This document shows positions 41,713 through 50,705 of a DNA stretch of 64,000 bases, piece by piece. Each line of letters opens with the position of its first letter. The stretch's first letter is position 1. The translations under genes and the position numbers were made by a program. The DNA comes from an uncultured Lachnospiraceae bacterium (GTDB lineage: Bacteria; Bacillota; Clostridia; Lachnospirales; Lachnospiraceae). The DNA lies in the NCBI GenBank assembly GCA_910585965.1, contig CAJUHH010000001.1, positions 372,001-436,000 of the forward strand. Reading direction: 5' to 3'. The notes beneath the pieces were generated by a model that saw nothing but the letters and a program-made list of their open reading frames with translations, had not been told where the DNA came from and made no database searches.

Positions 41713-41921
41713 TTTCTGTTATTGCTTATTTGGCAATCTTAGGAATGTTTGGTGAAAAGTATGTATTAAATATAATATTAATCATAATTCTTGGGAAGTA
41801 AAAGCTAGGTCTATTGCCCTTATTCATTCTAACAGTTTAAGTAACAAGAGGGATAATTTCATACTGGCTGTAAGGGGTATTAACCATAAATACATTGTAG
41901 TAGAAAGGAATAAAAAAGAAT

Positions 41922-44063
41922 ATGACACAGAATCTGAAAGTATTGGGAACATTAGAGGATGGAAATAAATTTGCTATTGCTGAAGAATTGGTACAAACTT
42001 TTATAGCAGCGTATCCAGATATTGTTGGTGAATTATATTTGGGTTATCCTATTTACGTTGATGAAATTGCTAATCGAAAAATTTGTGTAGATATGGCCTT
42101 GATAACTAAAATAGGTGTATATATATTTAATATTCTCACGGAGCCAGTAATAGATTATGGAGAAATTCAAGATGATATATATGCTAAAGTGGAATCGAAA
42201 TTCAAAAAACAATTATTTTTATTTAAACGTAAGCGTCTAATTTTTGATTTTTATACTGTTACTTATACATTGAAGGCATTAAGAGAAATGGAAGACTATC
42301 CCTTAGTAAGTAATATAAATGAATTAATGGAGTTTATTGCTAATACAAAGGAACATGAAGAGTTTTCAGATGATCTATACAGAAAAATTCTATCAGGGAT
42401 ACAAGAAGCCTATGGAATTAATACACATAAAGAACGTGGTGATGTAAAAAAAGGTACGAAAGCGTATTCGATTAGTCAAATGACTGCATTAATAGAAAAA
42501 TATGACAATGCTCAAATGGAGGCGATACTTTCAGATACTGTTGGTATTCAACGAATTAGAGGAATGGCAGGGAGTGGAAAAACTGTTATTTTAGCAAGAA
42601 AGGCAGTAGAACTTCATACAGCACATCCTGAATGGGATATTGTTGTAACATATTCAACTCGTTCTCTTCGTGAGCAATTAATATCTTTAATTAGTAGATT
42701 TTATGCTGCTAAAAATGATGGGGCTAAGTACAATGAGAAGAAGTTAAAAATTATGCAAGCATGGGGTTCTGCTACTTCTAATGGAGTATATTATGAGATA
42801 TGCTTGCGTCATGGTATTTCACCAATGAATTTAACGGAGGCAAGAGCCAAATATGGTCGCAATGCTAATCATTTTTCAAGGATGTGTGGGGATTTATTAA
42901 AATTAATAAGAAGTTTTCAGAAAATGTATGACTGTATTTTAATAGATGAAGCGCAAGATTTTGATAAAAATTATTTGCAATTATGTTTGAAAGTACTTGA
43001 TAAAAATCAAAGATTAGTATATGCGTATGATGAACTGCAAAAATTGAATGAAGAGGCAATGCCAAATCCAGAGCAAATTTTTGGAAAGAATATTGATCAT
43101 GACACGCCTTTAACTGTTTGTTATAGAAATCAAGGGAAAGCAATTGTAACAGCACATGCCATAGGTATGGGATTATATAGAAAGGAAGGGTTGTTACAAC
43201 TTCCGAGTTCATCATCTGTTTGGGAAGCGATAGGCTATGTTGCCGACTCACCTATTATTGAAGGAAAAGAGGTGACATTATATAGAACCAAAGAAACAAG
43301 TCCAGAATTATTGAAAACTAATTCAGAAGATATTATTCAGTTTTCAAAATATACAAATGCAAAAGACATGCGTAAGGCATTATTAGATATGCTAAAAAAA
43401 GATATGGAAGATGAACAGTTAATACCAAGTGATATTATGATTATTGATATGGATACATTTGATTATAATAAGAATCATAAAAAGCTAATAACTGAACAAG
43501 CTGCTTATAACGGTGAAGTGGCTTGGGATGAGGATTTTAATTATTATGACGAAAAAGAAATTTATAAATTTAATGTTCATACAGCAGGTGCTGCTAGTCC
43601 AGAAGATTTTTTTAGAGAAGACTCAGTAGTTTATTCCAGTGTACGTAGGGCGAAAGGGAATGAAACGTATATGGTTTATATCGTTAATGCTCAAAGTTGT
43701 GTCAATTCATTAAGAAGAAGAACGGATAGAAATGGTTTATTTACTGCTATTACAAGATCGAAAGGATGGGTGAGGGTTCTTGGGTATGGTGAAGATATGG
43801 AGGCATTACAAGAAGAATTTGAAGAAATAAAGAAACAACATTTTAAGTTGTATTTTAATAGATACCCAACAAAAGAAGAGCAGGAACAAATATTTCTTAA
43901 TAATCAAGATGTACAAGATAAAGATATTAAAACTATTGATAAGACTAAAAATTTAATTGATAAATTAACAGAGAGCGGAAATGTTACTAAAATTCAACTT
44001 ATGCAAGAACTGTTTGGCATGAGTAAAGATGAATTAGCGAAATTACTTGAAGAGGGAGAATAA
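41922..44063 (+). CDS. UvrD-like SF1 helicase with degenerate nuclease-like N-terminus
   Basis: 713 residues. Walker A 'GMAGSGKTVILARKA' (~214), Walker B 'CILIDEAQDFD' (~341), 'CYRNQGKA' (motif IV-like, ~405), 'YSSVRRAKGNETYMVYIVN' (motif V, ~573) and 'LFTAITRSKGWVRVLG' (motif VI, ~608) form a complete SF1A set. The first ~110 residues contain 'VDMALITKIGVYIFNI', resembling the D...G.hhhE.K core of NERD/restriction-like folds but without E-x-K. C-terminal HTH-like tail. AAAGG before ATG. Its stop is one base before the next gene start, a DUF2290 protein: a two-gene unit, likely phage defence (inference). Confidence 0.85.
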   Translation: MTQNLKVLGTLEDGNKFAIAEELVQTFIAAYPDIVGELYLGYPIYVDEIANRKICVDMALITKIGVYIFNILTEPVIDYGEIQDDIYAKVESKFKKQLFLFKRKRLIFDFYTVTYTLKALREMEDYPLVSNINELMEFIANTKEHEEFSDDLYRKILSGIQEAYGINTHKERGDVKKGTKAYSISQMTALIEKYDNAQMEAILSDTVGIQRIRGMAGSGKTVILARKAVELHTAHPEWDIVVTYSTRSLREQLISLISRFYAAKNDGAKYNEKKLKIMQAWGSATSNGVYYEICLRHGISPMNLTEARAKYGRNANHFSRMCGDLLKLIRSFQKMYDCILIDEAQDFDKNYLQLCLKVLDKNQRLVYAYDELQKLNEEAMPNPEQIFGKNIDHDTPLTVCYRNQGKAIVTAHAIGMGLYRKEGLLQLPSSSSVWEAIGYVADSPIIEGKEVTLYRTKETSPELLKTNSEDIIQFSKYTNAKDMRKALLDMLKKDMEDEQLIPSDIMIIDMDTFDYNKNHKKLITEQAAYNGEVAWDEDFNYYDEKEIYKFNVHTAGAASPEDFFREDSVVYSSVRRAKGNETYMVYIVNAQSCVNSLRRRTDRNGLFTAITRSKGWVRVLGYGEDMEALQEEFEEIKKQHFKLYFNRYPTKEEQEQIFLNNQDVQDKDIKTIDKTKNLIDKLTESGNVTKIQLMQELFGMSKDELAKLLEEGE

Positions 44064-44064
44064 T

Positions 44065-44721
44065 GTGGCAGTATCTAAGATTGTAAGAAGTATCATAGAT
44101 GATATAGATAAAACAATTACGGAACTTCATAATAAAGGTTTAATCCGTGATGATAGAAGATATTCACAAAAGGTTGTAAAAGATGGAGTACATGAAATTT
44201 CCTTTCCTGGGAAAAATGGCAAAGGAAGTATTGTGTATGATAAGCATATTACTAGCGCTCAAATTATAAATGCTTTATTAAAGGAAAAACAATATAATAT
44301 ACTTTTTTATGATAAAAGTCTTATTCAAGCAGAATTTAAAATTAGGGAGAATAATATTATAAAAGAGCGTTTAGTGTTTATGAAAAAACATAATAAAATA
44401 TGGGATATCAATGAAATTGAGGAGTGTGAAATTCTGGAAGAGGATTGGTTTGCAGAAGAAAGTGGTATTCCTATTATTCTTAGGGTGGATCATGATTCTG
44501 AAAATCATATAGAATGTGATCATGCAATTACTCATTTAACTCTTTCTAATCATGAAAGTTGTAGAATACCAATAAAAGGAGTAGTTACATTTTCTGAATT
44601 TGTTAGATTTGTTCTATTCCATTTTTATAATATAAAAATGGATATGAAAACTTTTCGTTCAATTATTGGAGATACAATAACGGAGGCAGAAAAAGAAATG
44701 CTACATATTAGTTGGAAATAA
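44065..44721 (+). CDS. DUF2290 family protein, partner of the helicase
   Basis: 218 residues. 'YNILFYDKSLIQAEFKIRENNIIKERLVFM', 'ECDHAITHLTLSNHESCRIPI' and 'FSEFVRFVLFHFYNI' follow the DUF2290 pattern ('D.SLIQf.Y.f....l...RL.y', 'h..HP.sHLhlG....cRIPv', 'P..Fi.fIl..FY'). Family function is unknown; no catalytic motif is obvious. GTG 44065 is chosen because GAGGGAG lies 6 bp upstream and directly follows the helicase stop. The strict adjacency argues that it forms a complex with, or regulates, the helicase. Confidence 0.85.
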   Translation: MAVSKIVRSIIDDIDKTITELHNKGLIRDDRRYSQKVVKDGVHEISFPGKNGKGSIVYDKHITSAQIINALLKEKQYNILFYDKSLIQAEFKIRENNIIKERLVFMKKHNKIWDINEIEECEILEEDWFAEESGIPIILRVDHDSENHIECDHAITHLTLSNHESCRIPIKGVVTFSEFVRFVLFHFYNIKMDMKTFRSIIGDTITEAEKEMLHISWK

Positions 44722-44920
44722 TATTAGAACAATTATATAATTTCAGATGAACTTGCGGAGTACGCATTGAATTTAGCTACGACAAATATTGTGTTGCTGG
44801 TGGGGATATATAAGAGGGGCGTAAATGATAAAAGTTTCGTTTTAAAAGTAATTTAAAGAAATAAAAATATTGTTATTGAGTTTTTAAAGACAATGAAATT
44901 TGTTTGTGGAGGAATGTATT

Positions 44921-46255
44921 ATGAAATTCGCACCAACATGTGCCGAATGCGGAGCAAATTTAGAGATGGATTTAAAGAGGCATGAGGCATTTTGTCCCTA
45001 CTGTGGCAAACGATTTATAGTCAGAGGTGCTATTAAATATTATAATTCTAAGAACGTAAATATATTATCAAATGAAGAAGAAAGAAAAGTTTTTATCTCA
45101 TATTCAAGGACTCCTGATTATAATAAGAAATGGGTTGAGCGATTAGTACATAGATTGGAATCAGATGGAATTGAGGTGGTTATAGACTTTAAGGATTTAA
45201 AACTTGGACATGATAAGTATGCGTTTATGGAAAGAACTGTGAATGATAATACTATTAAAAAAGTTTTAATAATTTGCAATCGAACATATAAGGAAAAAGC
45301 AGATGGTAGAATTGGTGGAGTGGGAGATGAGTCGGCAATAATAACATCTCAGCTGTATGGGAATGTAAGACAAGAAAAGTTTATTCCAGTGGTTAATGAA
45401 TATGATGAGAATGGACAGCCGTTCCTTCCTAACTATTTAGCTTCGAGAATATATGCAGATTTAACGAATTTTGAAGCTGGATATAAACAGCTTTTAGATA
45501 ATATTAGTGAAGTAGATGAAATGGATGTGTCTACAATGGAAAAAGTTGAAGATAGTGATATTAAAATGTTTGAGGAACCAACTCTCTTTTTTGCACATCG
45601 GCTGGGGAAAGCGTTTCCAGGAGTTCGTGGAATAAGAGAATTTACAGATCCAAAAGAATGTGTTGATAGGTTGGAAATTTTGCTAAAACATCCATTAAAC
45701 AAAAATGCACAAAGGATGACAGATCCAATCTGGTGGTTTAGAGGTGGAAGCAATTTGGATATTGAAAAATTTAGGAGAATTTCACCTACTAAATTCTTAA
45801 TGGATTCTGATGAAATAGAGGTAAAAAGAATAATTGTATATATATCCCCACATTATTTTAGAAGATTTGTATATGTGGAGACATATCCAGAAAAATCTGT
45901 AGGAATATATGGAAAAATCGATCAACAGTATGTGGATGAGATGGTAAGATTATATGGTGAATATTATGAAGAATATGCAGTGTACGAAGGACATGCAATA
46001 ACGAGAGCAGAATTTGATGATGGTGCAGCAGAGATTGATGGAAAGATAATTGATATAACAGGAAAAGCAGAAACAAGAGTAAGATATTTGACACCATATA
46101 ATTTTATTATTTGTGCAAAATGGAATCCTTTGAATGAAAACAAGTATGATGAGGTGGTAGAAAATATTTTAAATGGCATATTAAAAGGTATTAGAACAGT
46201 AGATGATCTTGTGACGCTTGTAGAGAAAGCCCCTCGGCATGAAATGGATATGTAG
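44921..46255 (+). CDS. Zinc-ribbon / SEFIR (TIR-like) domain protein
   Basis: 444 residues. Residues 5-30 are a zinc ribbon (CAEC ... CPYC). Residues ~53-200 match the SEFIR fold: 'KVFISYSRTPDYNKKWVERL', 'DGIEVVIDFKDLKLGHDKYAFME', 'VLIICNRTYKEKADGRIGGVGDE' and 'KFIPVV'. Bacterial SEFIR/TIR domains deplete NAD+ or bind signalling nucleotides in abortive infection. The C-terminal ~230 residues (WWFRGGSNLDIEKFRRIS, ISPHYFRRFVYVETYPE) are an unassigned, probably sensing, domain. GGAGG precedes ATG 44921. 199 bp after the DUF2290 gene, same strand; a three- or four-gene defence cassette is likely. Confidence 0.85.
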   Translation: MKFAPTCAECGANLEMDLKRHEAFCPYCGKRFIVRGAIKYYNSKNVNILSNEEERKVFISYSRTPDYNKKWVERLVHRLESDGIEVVIDFKDLKLGHDKYAFMERTVNDNTIKKVLIICNRTYKEKADGRIGGVGDESAIITSQLYGNVRQEKFIPVVNEYDENGQPFLPNYLASRIYADLTNFEAGYKQLLDNISEVDEMDVSTMEKVEDSDIKMFEEPTLFFAHRLGKAFPGVRGIREFTDPKECVDRLEILLKHPLNKNAQRMTDPIWWFRGGSNLDIEKFRRISPTKFLMDSDEIEVKRIIVYISPHYFRRFVYVETYPEKSVGIYGKIDQQYVDEMVRLYGEYYEEYAVYEGHAITRAEFDDGAAEIDGKIIDITGKAETRVRYLTPYNFIICAKWNPLNENKYDEVVENILNGILKGIRTVDDLVTLVEKAPRHEMDM

Positions 46256-47310
46256 ATTATGATTTTTTAGTATACTGAAAAGGACATTGGAACTGAATTT
46301 CCAGTGTCTTTTTTATTAAATAATGAGAATAAAATTATTCAGATAAAGAAACTAGATGGAAACTTTGATAAAATAAAATTCTGTATTTGCAGAAAAAAAT
46401 TGTGTACTCATGCATAAAATCAAAATAATATGTTCCTGAACCCCATATTATAATATAGATAAGATACATGATGGATAGAAATCATCCTATATTGGATATT
46501 TCTTTTACATATTATAGGAGTATCATAGATGCCTGAGTAGCTGTAAACTGTATCAGGGTTGTCATTCATAAATACATTAGAACCTGTTACAAAGTTTACT
46601 GCTAATCTGTCTGAGATGCTGTTACTGATGATATATGCTCTTTCAGTATCTTTGTAGTATGGAGAAGTTCTCCAAAAAATTTTTACTTGTCAAAGAACTA
46701 ATATTCAAAAGCTGCCTGATTTTTCTGTTGTACTTGTCAGGCAGTTTTTTATTCTATTAAAAGCGTTAAGTGAATATCATACAGAAAAAAGAAATATATT
46801 TTTCAAATATACATATTATTATATAAGGTGGGAGAAATGCCATGTATATGGATGTTTTGTAACCACCATCTCCTAAAATAAAATATTGAGAAGCAGCCTT
46901 GATTTTGGGGCTGCTTTTTTGCAGTTAAGGTTGCATATTTCTTTATTGTATAAAGCATTTCTAATGTAGGATCGTGCAAAAAATGTAAATGATCCATTTT
47001 AAATTCAATATAATGTATTCAGATAGGATACAGATAAACAGAAATCTATTTCAGACTGTGTTGTATTTTAAGATAAGCAATAGAAAATGTGGAAGAAAAG
47101 AGCAGAAAACATTATTTTACTTGAAATCATTGTAAATAGAGGGATTAAAGGCATTTCTACCAAGATTTGTACTAAAAGATAATAATAAATATGCCTTTAT
47201 ATAACCACATAAACAATTAAATAATAAATTAATTTTTATCATTTATTCTTTGTATTTTTCTGCTATTTGTATATTATCTATTAACAAAGAAAGGAACAGA
47301 CAAAAGAACC
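46256..47310. other. ~1-kb intergenic region before the recombinase operon
   Basis: No intact gene. A minus-strand open stretch at 46420-46686 encodes protein-like sequence (YKDTERAYIISNSISD, ..LAVNFVTGSNVFMNDNP..) without start or family match, perhaps a gene remnant. A hairpin with A- and T-runs lies at 46891-46921 (AGAAGCAGCC / GGCTGCTTTTTT). The last 300 bp are AT-rich and should hold the recombinase promoter. Confidence 0.45.
46891..46921. terminator. Hairpin terminator upstream of the recombinase operon
   Basis: AGAAGCAGCC / GGCTGCTTTTTT with a loop of about 10 nt; near twin of the hairpin at 29459-29491. Confidence 0.65.
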
Positions 47311-48471
47311 ATGAACACAGATAATTACATATTTTCCAAACAGATATATAAATCCATAAACAAAGATGGAAGTGTCAGGCAGTTGGTGTCCATTGATATC
47401 AGGATAAAAGATACAGGGATCTCCATCCCGACACCATTTACTACATTTCTTTTAGAATATCAGAGTAGAAAAGCATCCACAGTATCTATAGTAGCCAGCC
47501 TGATTGTAAGATTTTTAAACTATCTCTTTTTTGAAATGGCTTCCCCGATTACATCAATAGCGGAACTGACATTCCAAAATGGGATAGACTTTCTGTCTGC
47601 TCTGCCATGCCAGAGTGGCGGAAAAACACAGTATGCGGAATATCTCACAAAATTCTATTATTTCTGCAAGAATCGGAAAATGGCTGAAATTGAAGATCTG
47701 AAAAAAAATCCCCATTCCAAATATAAAACATATACAGAAAATATCTTTAAAGGAAGATACAAAGCAGAATCAAAGCAAAAAGTGGATGCCATCCATGAAA
47801 TTGATACGGCCTACCTTCCGATGTTCTTCGATACGGCAAGAGACATTGCGCCTGATATTTATCTCGGACTGTTCTTCCAGTTTGCGGGAGGGCTCAGGGC
47901 AAGTGAAGTGGTTTCTGTGGAATACAGCAGCATCAGGATTATCAGGGAAAGTGGCGGCATGGCCTTGTCATTAAAGCTGGAGGATAAGGATTTAAGGCCA
48001 GATTTATCCAGTGCATTCATCGCTAAAGTAAAAAGGAACAGAACACAGACAGTGCTTTCCATATTCGGGAATAAATTAGAAGAAGCATATGAGACACATA
48101 TGAAACAATATAGAAGAGAAAATGTGTCAGCAGTATTTATAGATAAAAATGGGAACCCAATGACGGTAAATACATATTGGAAAAGATTCAACCATGTAAG
48201 AAGGGAATTTATTAAAAGACTGTATGACTGCCCGAACATGGAGACACAGATGTATGCAGTATTTTTAGAAAGCTATAAATGGTCTACCCATATCGGCAGG
48301 GGGACTTACTCCAACATTGTCGCACAAAATGCAAATAATATCGGTGAAATTGCAGTCATGAGAGGGGATTCCAGTCTGTCATCATCGCTGCCATATTTAA
48401 ACGATAACAGATCAGTAGAGAAAAAGGTACAGGATACTTTTGACTTCTTTTATAGGGGAGAAATATTATGA
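47311..48471 (+). CDS. Tyrosine recombinase 1 (TnpA/RitA-like)
   Basis: 386 residues. N-terminal SAM-like core-binding domain (residues ~25-140), then catalytic domain: Arg196 in 'AGGLRASEVVSVEYS', His327/Arg330 in 'STHIGRGTYSN', and probable Tyr362 in 'SSSLPYLNDN'. The family box 'GH' before the Tyr is changed (MRGDSSLSSSLPYL), as in divergent transposase-type integrases. First of four genes with overlapping ends: its stop overlaps the next start by 4 bp (ATGA). This organisation is that of Tn554-type or recombinase-in-trio elements. Confidence 0.85.
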   Translation: MNTDNYIFSKQIYKSINKDGSVRQLVSIDIRIKDTGISIPTPFTTFLLEYQSRKASTVSIVASLIVRFLNYLFFEMASPITSIAELTFQNGIDFLSALPCQSGGKTQYAEYLTKFYYFCKNRKMAEIEDLKKNPHSKYKTYTENIFKGRYKAESKQKVDAIHEIDTAYLPMFFDTARDIAPDIYLGLFFQFAGGLRASEVVSVEYSSIRIIRESGGMALSLKLEDKDLRPDLSSAFIAKVKRNRTQTVLSIFGNKLEEAYETHMKQYRRENVSAVFIDKNGNPMTVNTYWKRFNHVRREFIKRLYDCPNMETQMYAVFLESYKWSTHIGRGTYSNIVAQNANNIGEIAVMRGDSSLSSSLPYLNDNRSVEKKVQDTFDFFYRGEIL

Positions 48472-50705
48472 GCAGGATGACTACGGCGGCAGAGGTTGAG
48501 CGGGAGTATGGAGTACCTGCAAAGACTGTCTATTATGCTGTCAAAAGATTTCATATCAAATATCAGATGCTGGGTGGAGCTGTATCTATTGCATTGCAGG
48601 ATGCGGAGCCAATCGTGTTTGATTACCATGCAAAACAGGACAGCTATACATGGCAGGAGGTAGCAAAGAAATTTTATGTTTCCCCAAGTAACCAGCAGTT
48701 AAAAAAGATAATTGATTCCATCCTTCCGCATTACTGTCTGGCCAGTGGAACTTATTATCCGATAAGGGATGTGGAGGAGGTGATAAACCATTTGGAGTAT
48801 TACCATATTAAAAAATATAAAGATAAATATTACTATCTGGAAGGTGGCAGGGAAGATTTTTATATTACAAATTATTTTACCATTTCTGAACTTAAGCAAG
48901 CATTCAGACAAAAGTATGAAATGGAAATGAAACTTTGTAATTTCAGAAAAATCGAAAGCCAGCTAAAGAAAGAATATCCCGTGGAAAAAGTAAGTTTGTT
49001 CGGATTCCCTGAATATATGATTTCATTAGAGTATATGGGACAGCTCATGGAAGATTACCATCGTTATTATACAGTAAAAGAAATAGAAGATCCTTATGAC
49101 AGGTATGAACAGGAAATAAATAATCTTGGCAGCGGAAAAAGAATGCTTGTCGGGACGTTAAAGCTTTTCGATACATTTGCAAACTGTCAGTTGGGAAATA
49201 CAAAAAATCAGATGCAGAAGGTGAAAACATTAACGGCGTTATGGAAATACCTGCTGAATACATTGGATAAAGAAATTTATCTATATCAAAATGAGGAAAT
49301 ATGCGGGCTGATAAAGAGTGCCAGTATCGGACAGCGGGAATATGCGGAACTGTGCCTGTTCCTGAAATATGTTGTTGGTGGAGAGGAGAATTGTGCTTTT
49401 GATATAAGATTATCCCCTAAAAGGGAAGCAAAGGTAAAAACAAAAGAGGATTTTTATACGGAAGATGAATGGGAAGGATATGTGAATTTCATCTTTGATA
49501 TAGATCTGCATATTGAAAAGGCATTTGATAGCCCTCTTTATGCTAAATACTGGCTGTACTGCATGCTGCAGTGTTCCCTTGCATGGAGAGTAGGGGACAT
49601 TTTAAATATGCCCGCCCTGCAGATACAAGATATCGAAAAATACACACTGGAATGGTTTAGCCTGAACGAGTTTACTTATGCTTCTGCCTGGAAGATCATC
49701 AATACTGCAAAAAAATTCATAGAGCAGGACAGAGTGGGGAAAACAGGAGCAAAAAGGCACTTTATCATCCTAAACAGTTTTGCGGTTGCTACGGCAATAG
49801 GATTTATTATCTGCGAGAGGCACAGGCAAGATGCAGGAGATATATGCCTGTTCGAGAAGTTCTGGCTGAATTATAAAACAATGGTAAATCAGCTTGGCTC
49901 TGAAATAAAAGGTTTTTCCAACCTGAAAGCAACAAGGACGATCCTTTCTTTTGCAAACGAGACGGCTTCCCGCATGGATTATTCGGGAAGGGCAGTAAAT
50001 ATTGCTTCTTATATGCGGTCCCATATGGCAGATAAAAGTGGTTTTTCTGATATGACAGTAACTTATTTGAAAAGTTCTTTTGATGAAAGGGAACTGCTTT
50101 CCCTGCCAGCAAGGATGGGGGAACTTGGCCTGTTCGGATGGCTCTATAATGAAATCCTGACGGCCATGGACGAAAAATCGAAACCCCATAGGGAAGAAAT
50201 GATCGGAGTTATCAGGGAAGATATTGCGCCTGCCAGACTGGAAGGATATTCTGGATATTTACTGCAGGAGCAGAAAAAGAGGTCGGAGATTGTAGCAGAA
50301 ATTATGGGGTATGAAAAGGACAGTTTAAGGGAACTGTGTGCGGGGCTGAAAAACGGGAAGAAGCAGGGGAAAAAAGAGGATATTTACTGTATAAGGCCGA
50401 ACTGCCCATATCCGACATCACAGAACTGTGAGCTGTGCGGATATGCTGTTCCGTCTGTCCATGCAATACATGTGGTAGGGCAGGAAGCATCAGGCCTGCT
50501 GGACAGGCTGATAAGCGGGAAGGGGACTGGGAGGGACAGGGAAAGATATTCTTTCCAGCTGTTTAAGCTGCTGACAATCCTAAAAGAAGCAAAGGATGAA
50601 TTCGGAAGGGAATTTGTATCTGTATTTGCGGATTATGGAGCAATTGGGAAGAAACTGGAAGAGCTGCAGAACATAAAGAAAGGGGTGGAGGAATGGGAGC
50701 AGTAA
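48468..50705 (+). CDS. Tyrosine recombinase 2 (TnpB/RitB-like, large)
   Basis: 745 residues, unusually long for an integrase. An N-terminal HTH-like segment (TTAAEVEREYGVPAKTVYYAVKRF) precedes a ~300-residue extension. The catalytic-type domain is divergent: Arg374 in 'AWRVGDILNMP', a later 'RSHMADKSGFSDMTVTYLKSSF' with possible Tyr533. A C-terminal cysteine cluster (CIRPNCPYP..CELCGYAV) near residues 645-665 is probably zinc-binding. Canonical H-x-x-R is not obvious, so it may be a structural partner. Overlaps genes on both sides (4 bp and 13 bp). Confidence 0.8.
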   Translation: MSRMTTAAEVEREYGVPAKTVYYAVKRFHIKYQMLGGAVSIALQDAEPIVFDYHAKQDSYTWQEVAKKFYVSPSNQQLKKIIDSILPHYCLASGTYYPIRDVEEVINHLEYYHIKKYKDKYYYLEGGREDFYITNYFTISELKQAFRQKYEMEMKLCNFRKIESQLKKEYPVEKVSLFGFPEYMISLEYMGQLMEDYHRYYTVKEIEDPYDRYEQEINNLGSGKRMLVGTLKLFDTFANCQLGNTKNQMQKVKTLTALWKYLLNTLDKEIYLYQNEEICGLIKSASIGQREYAELCLFLKYVVGGEENCAFDIRLSPKREAKVKTKEDFYTEDEWEGYVNFIFDIDLHIEKAFDSPLYAKYWLYCMLQCSLAWRVGDILNMPALQIQDIEKYTLEWFSLNEFTYASAWKIINTAKKFIEQDRVGKTGAKRHFIILNSFAVATAIGFIICERHRQDAGDICLFEKFWLNYKTMVNQLGSEIKGFSNLKATRTILSFANETASRMDYSGRAVNIASYMRSHMADKSGFSDMTVTYLKSSFDERELLSLPARMGELGLFGWLYNEILTAMDEKSKPHREEMIGVIREDIAPARLEGYSGYLLQEQKKRSEIVAEIMGYEKDSLRELCAGLKNGKKQGKKEDIYCIRPNCPYPTSQNCELCGYAVPSVHAIHVVGQEASGLLDRLISGKGTGRDRERYSFQLFKLLTILKEAKDEFGREFVSVFADYGAIGKKLEELQNIKKGVEEWEQ

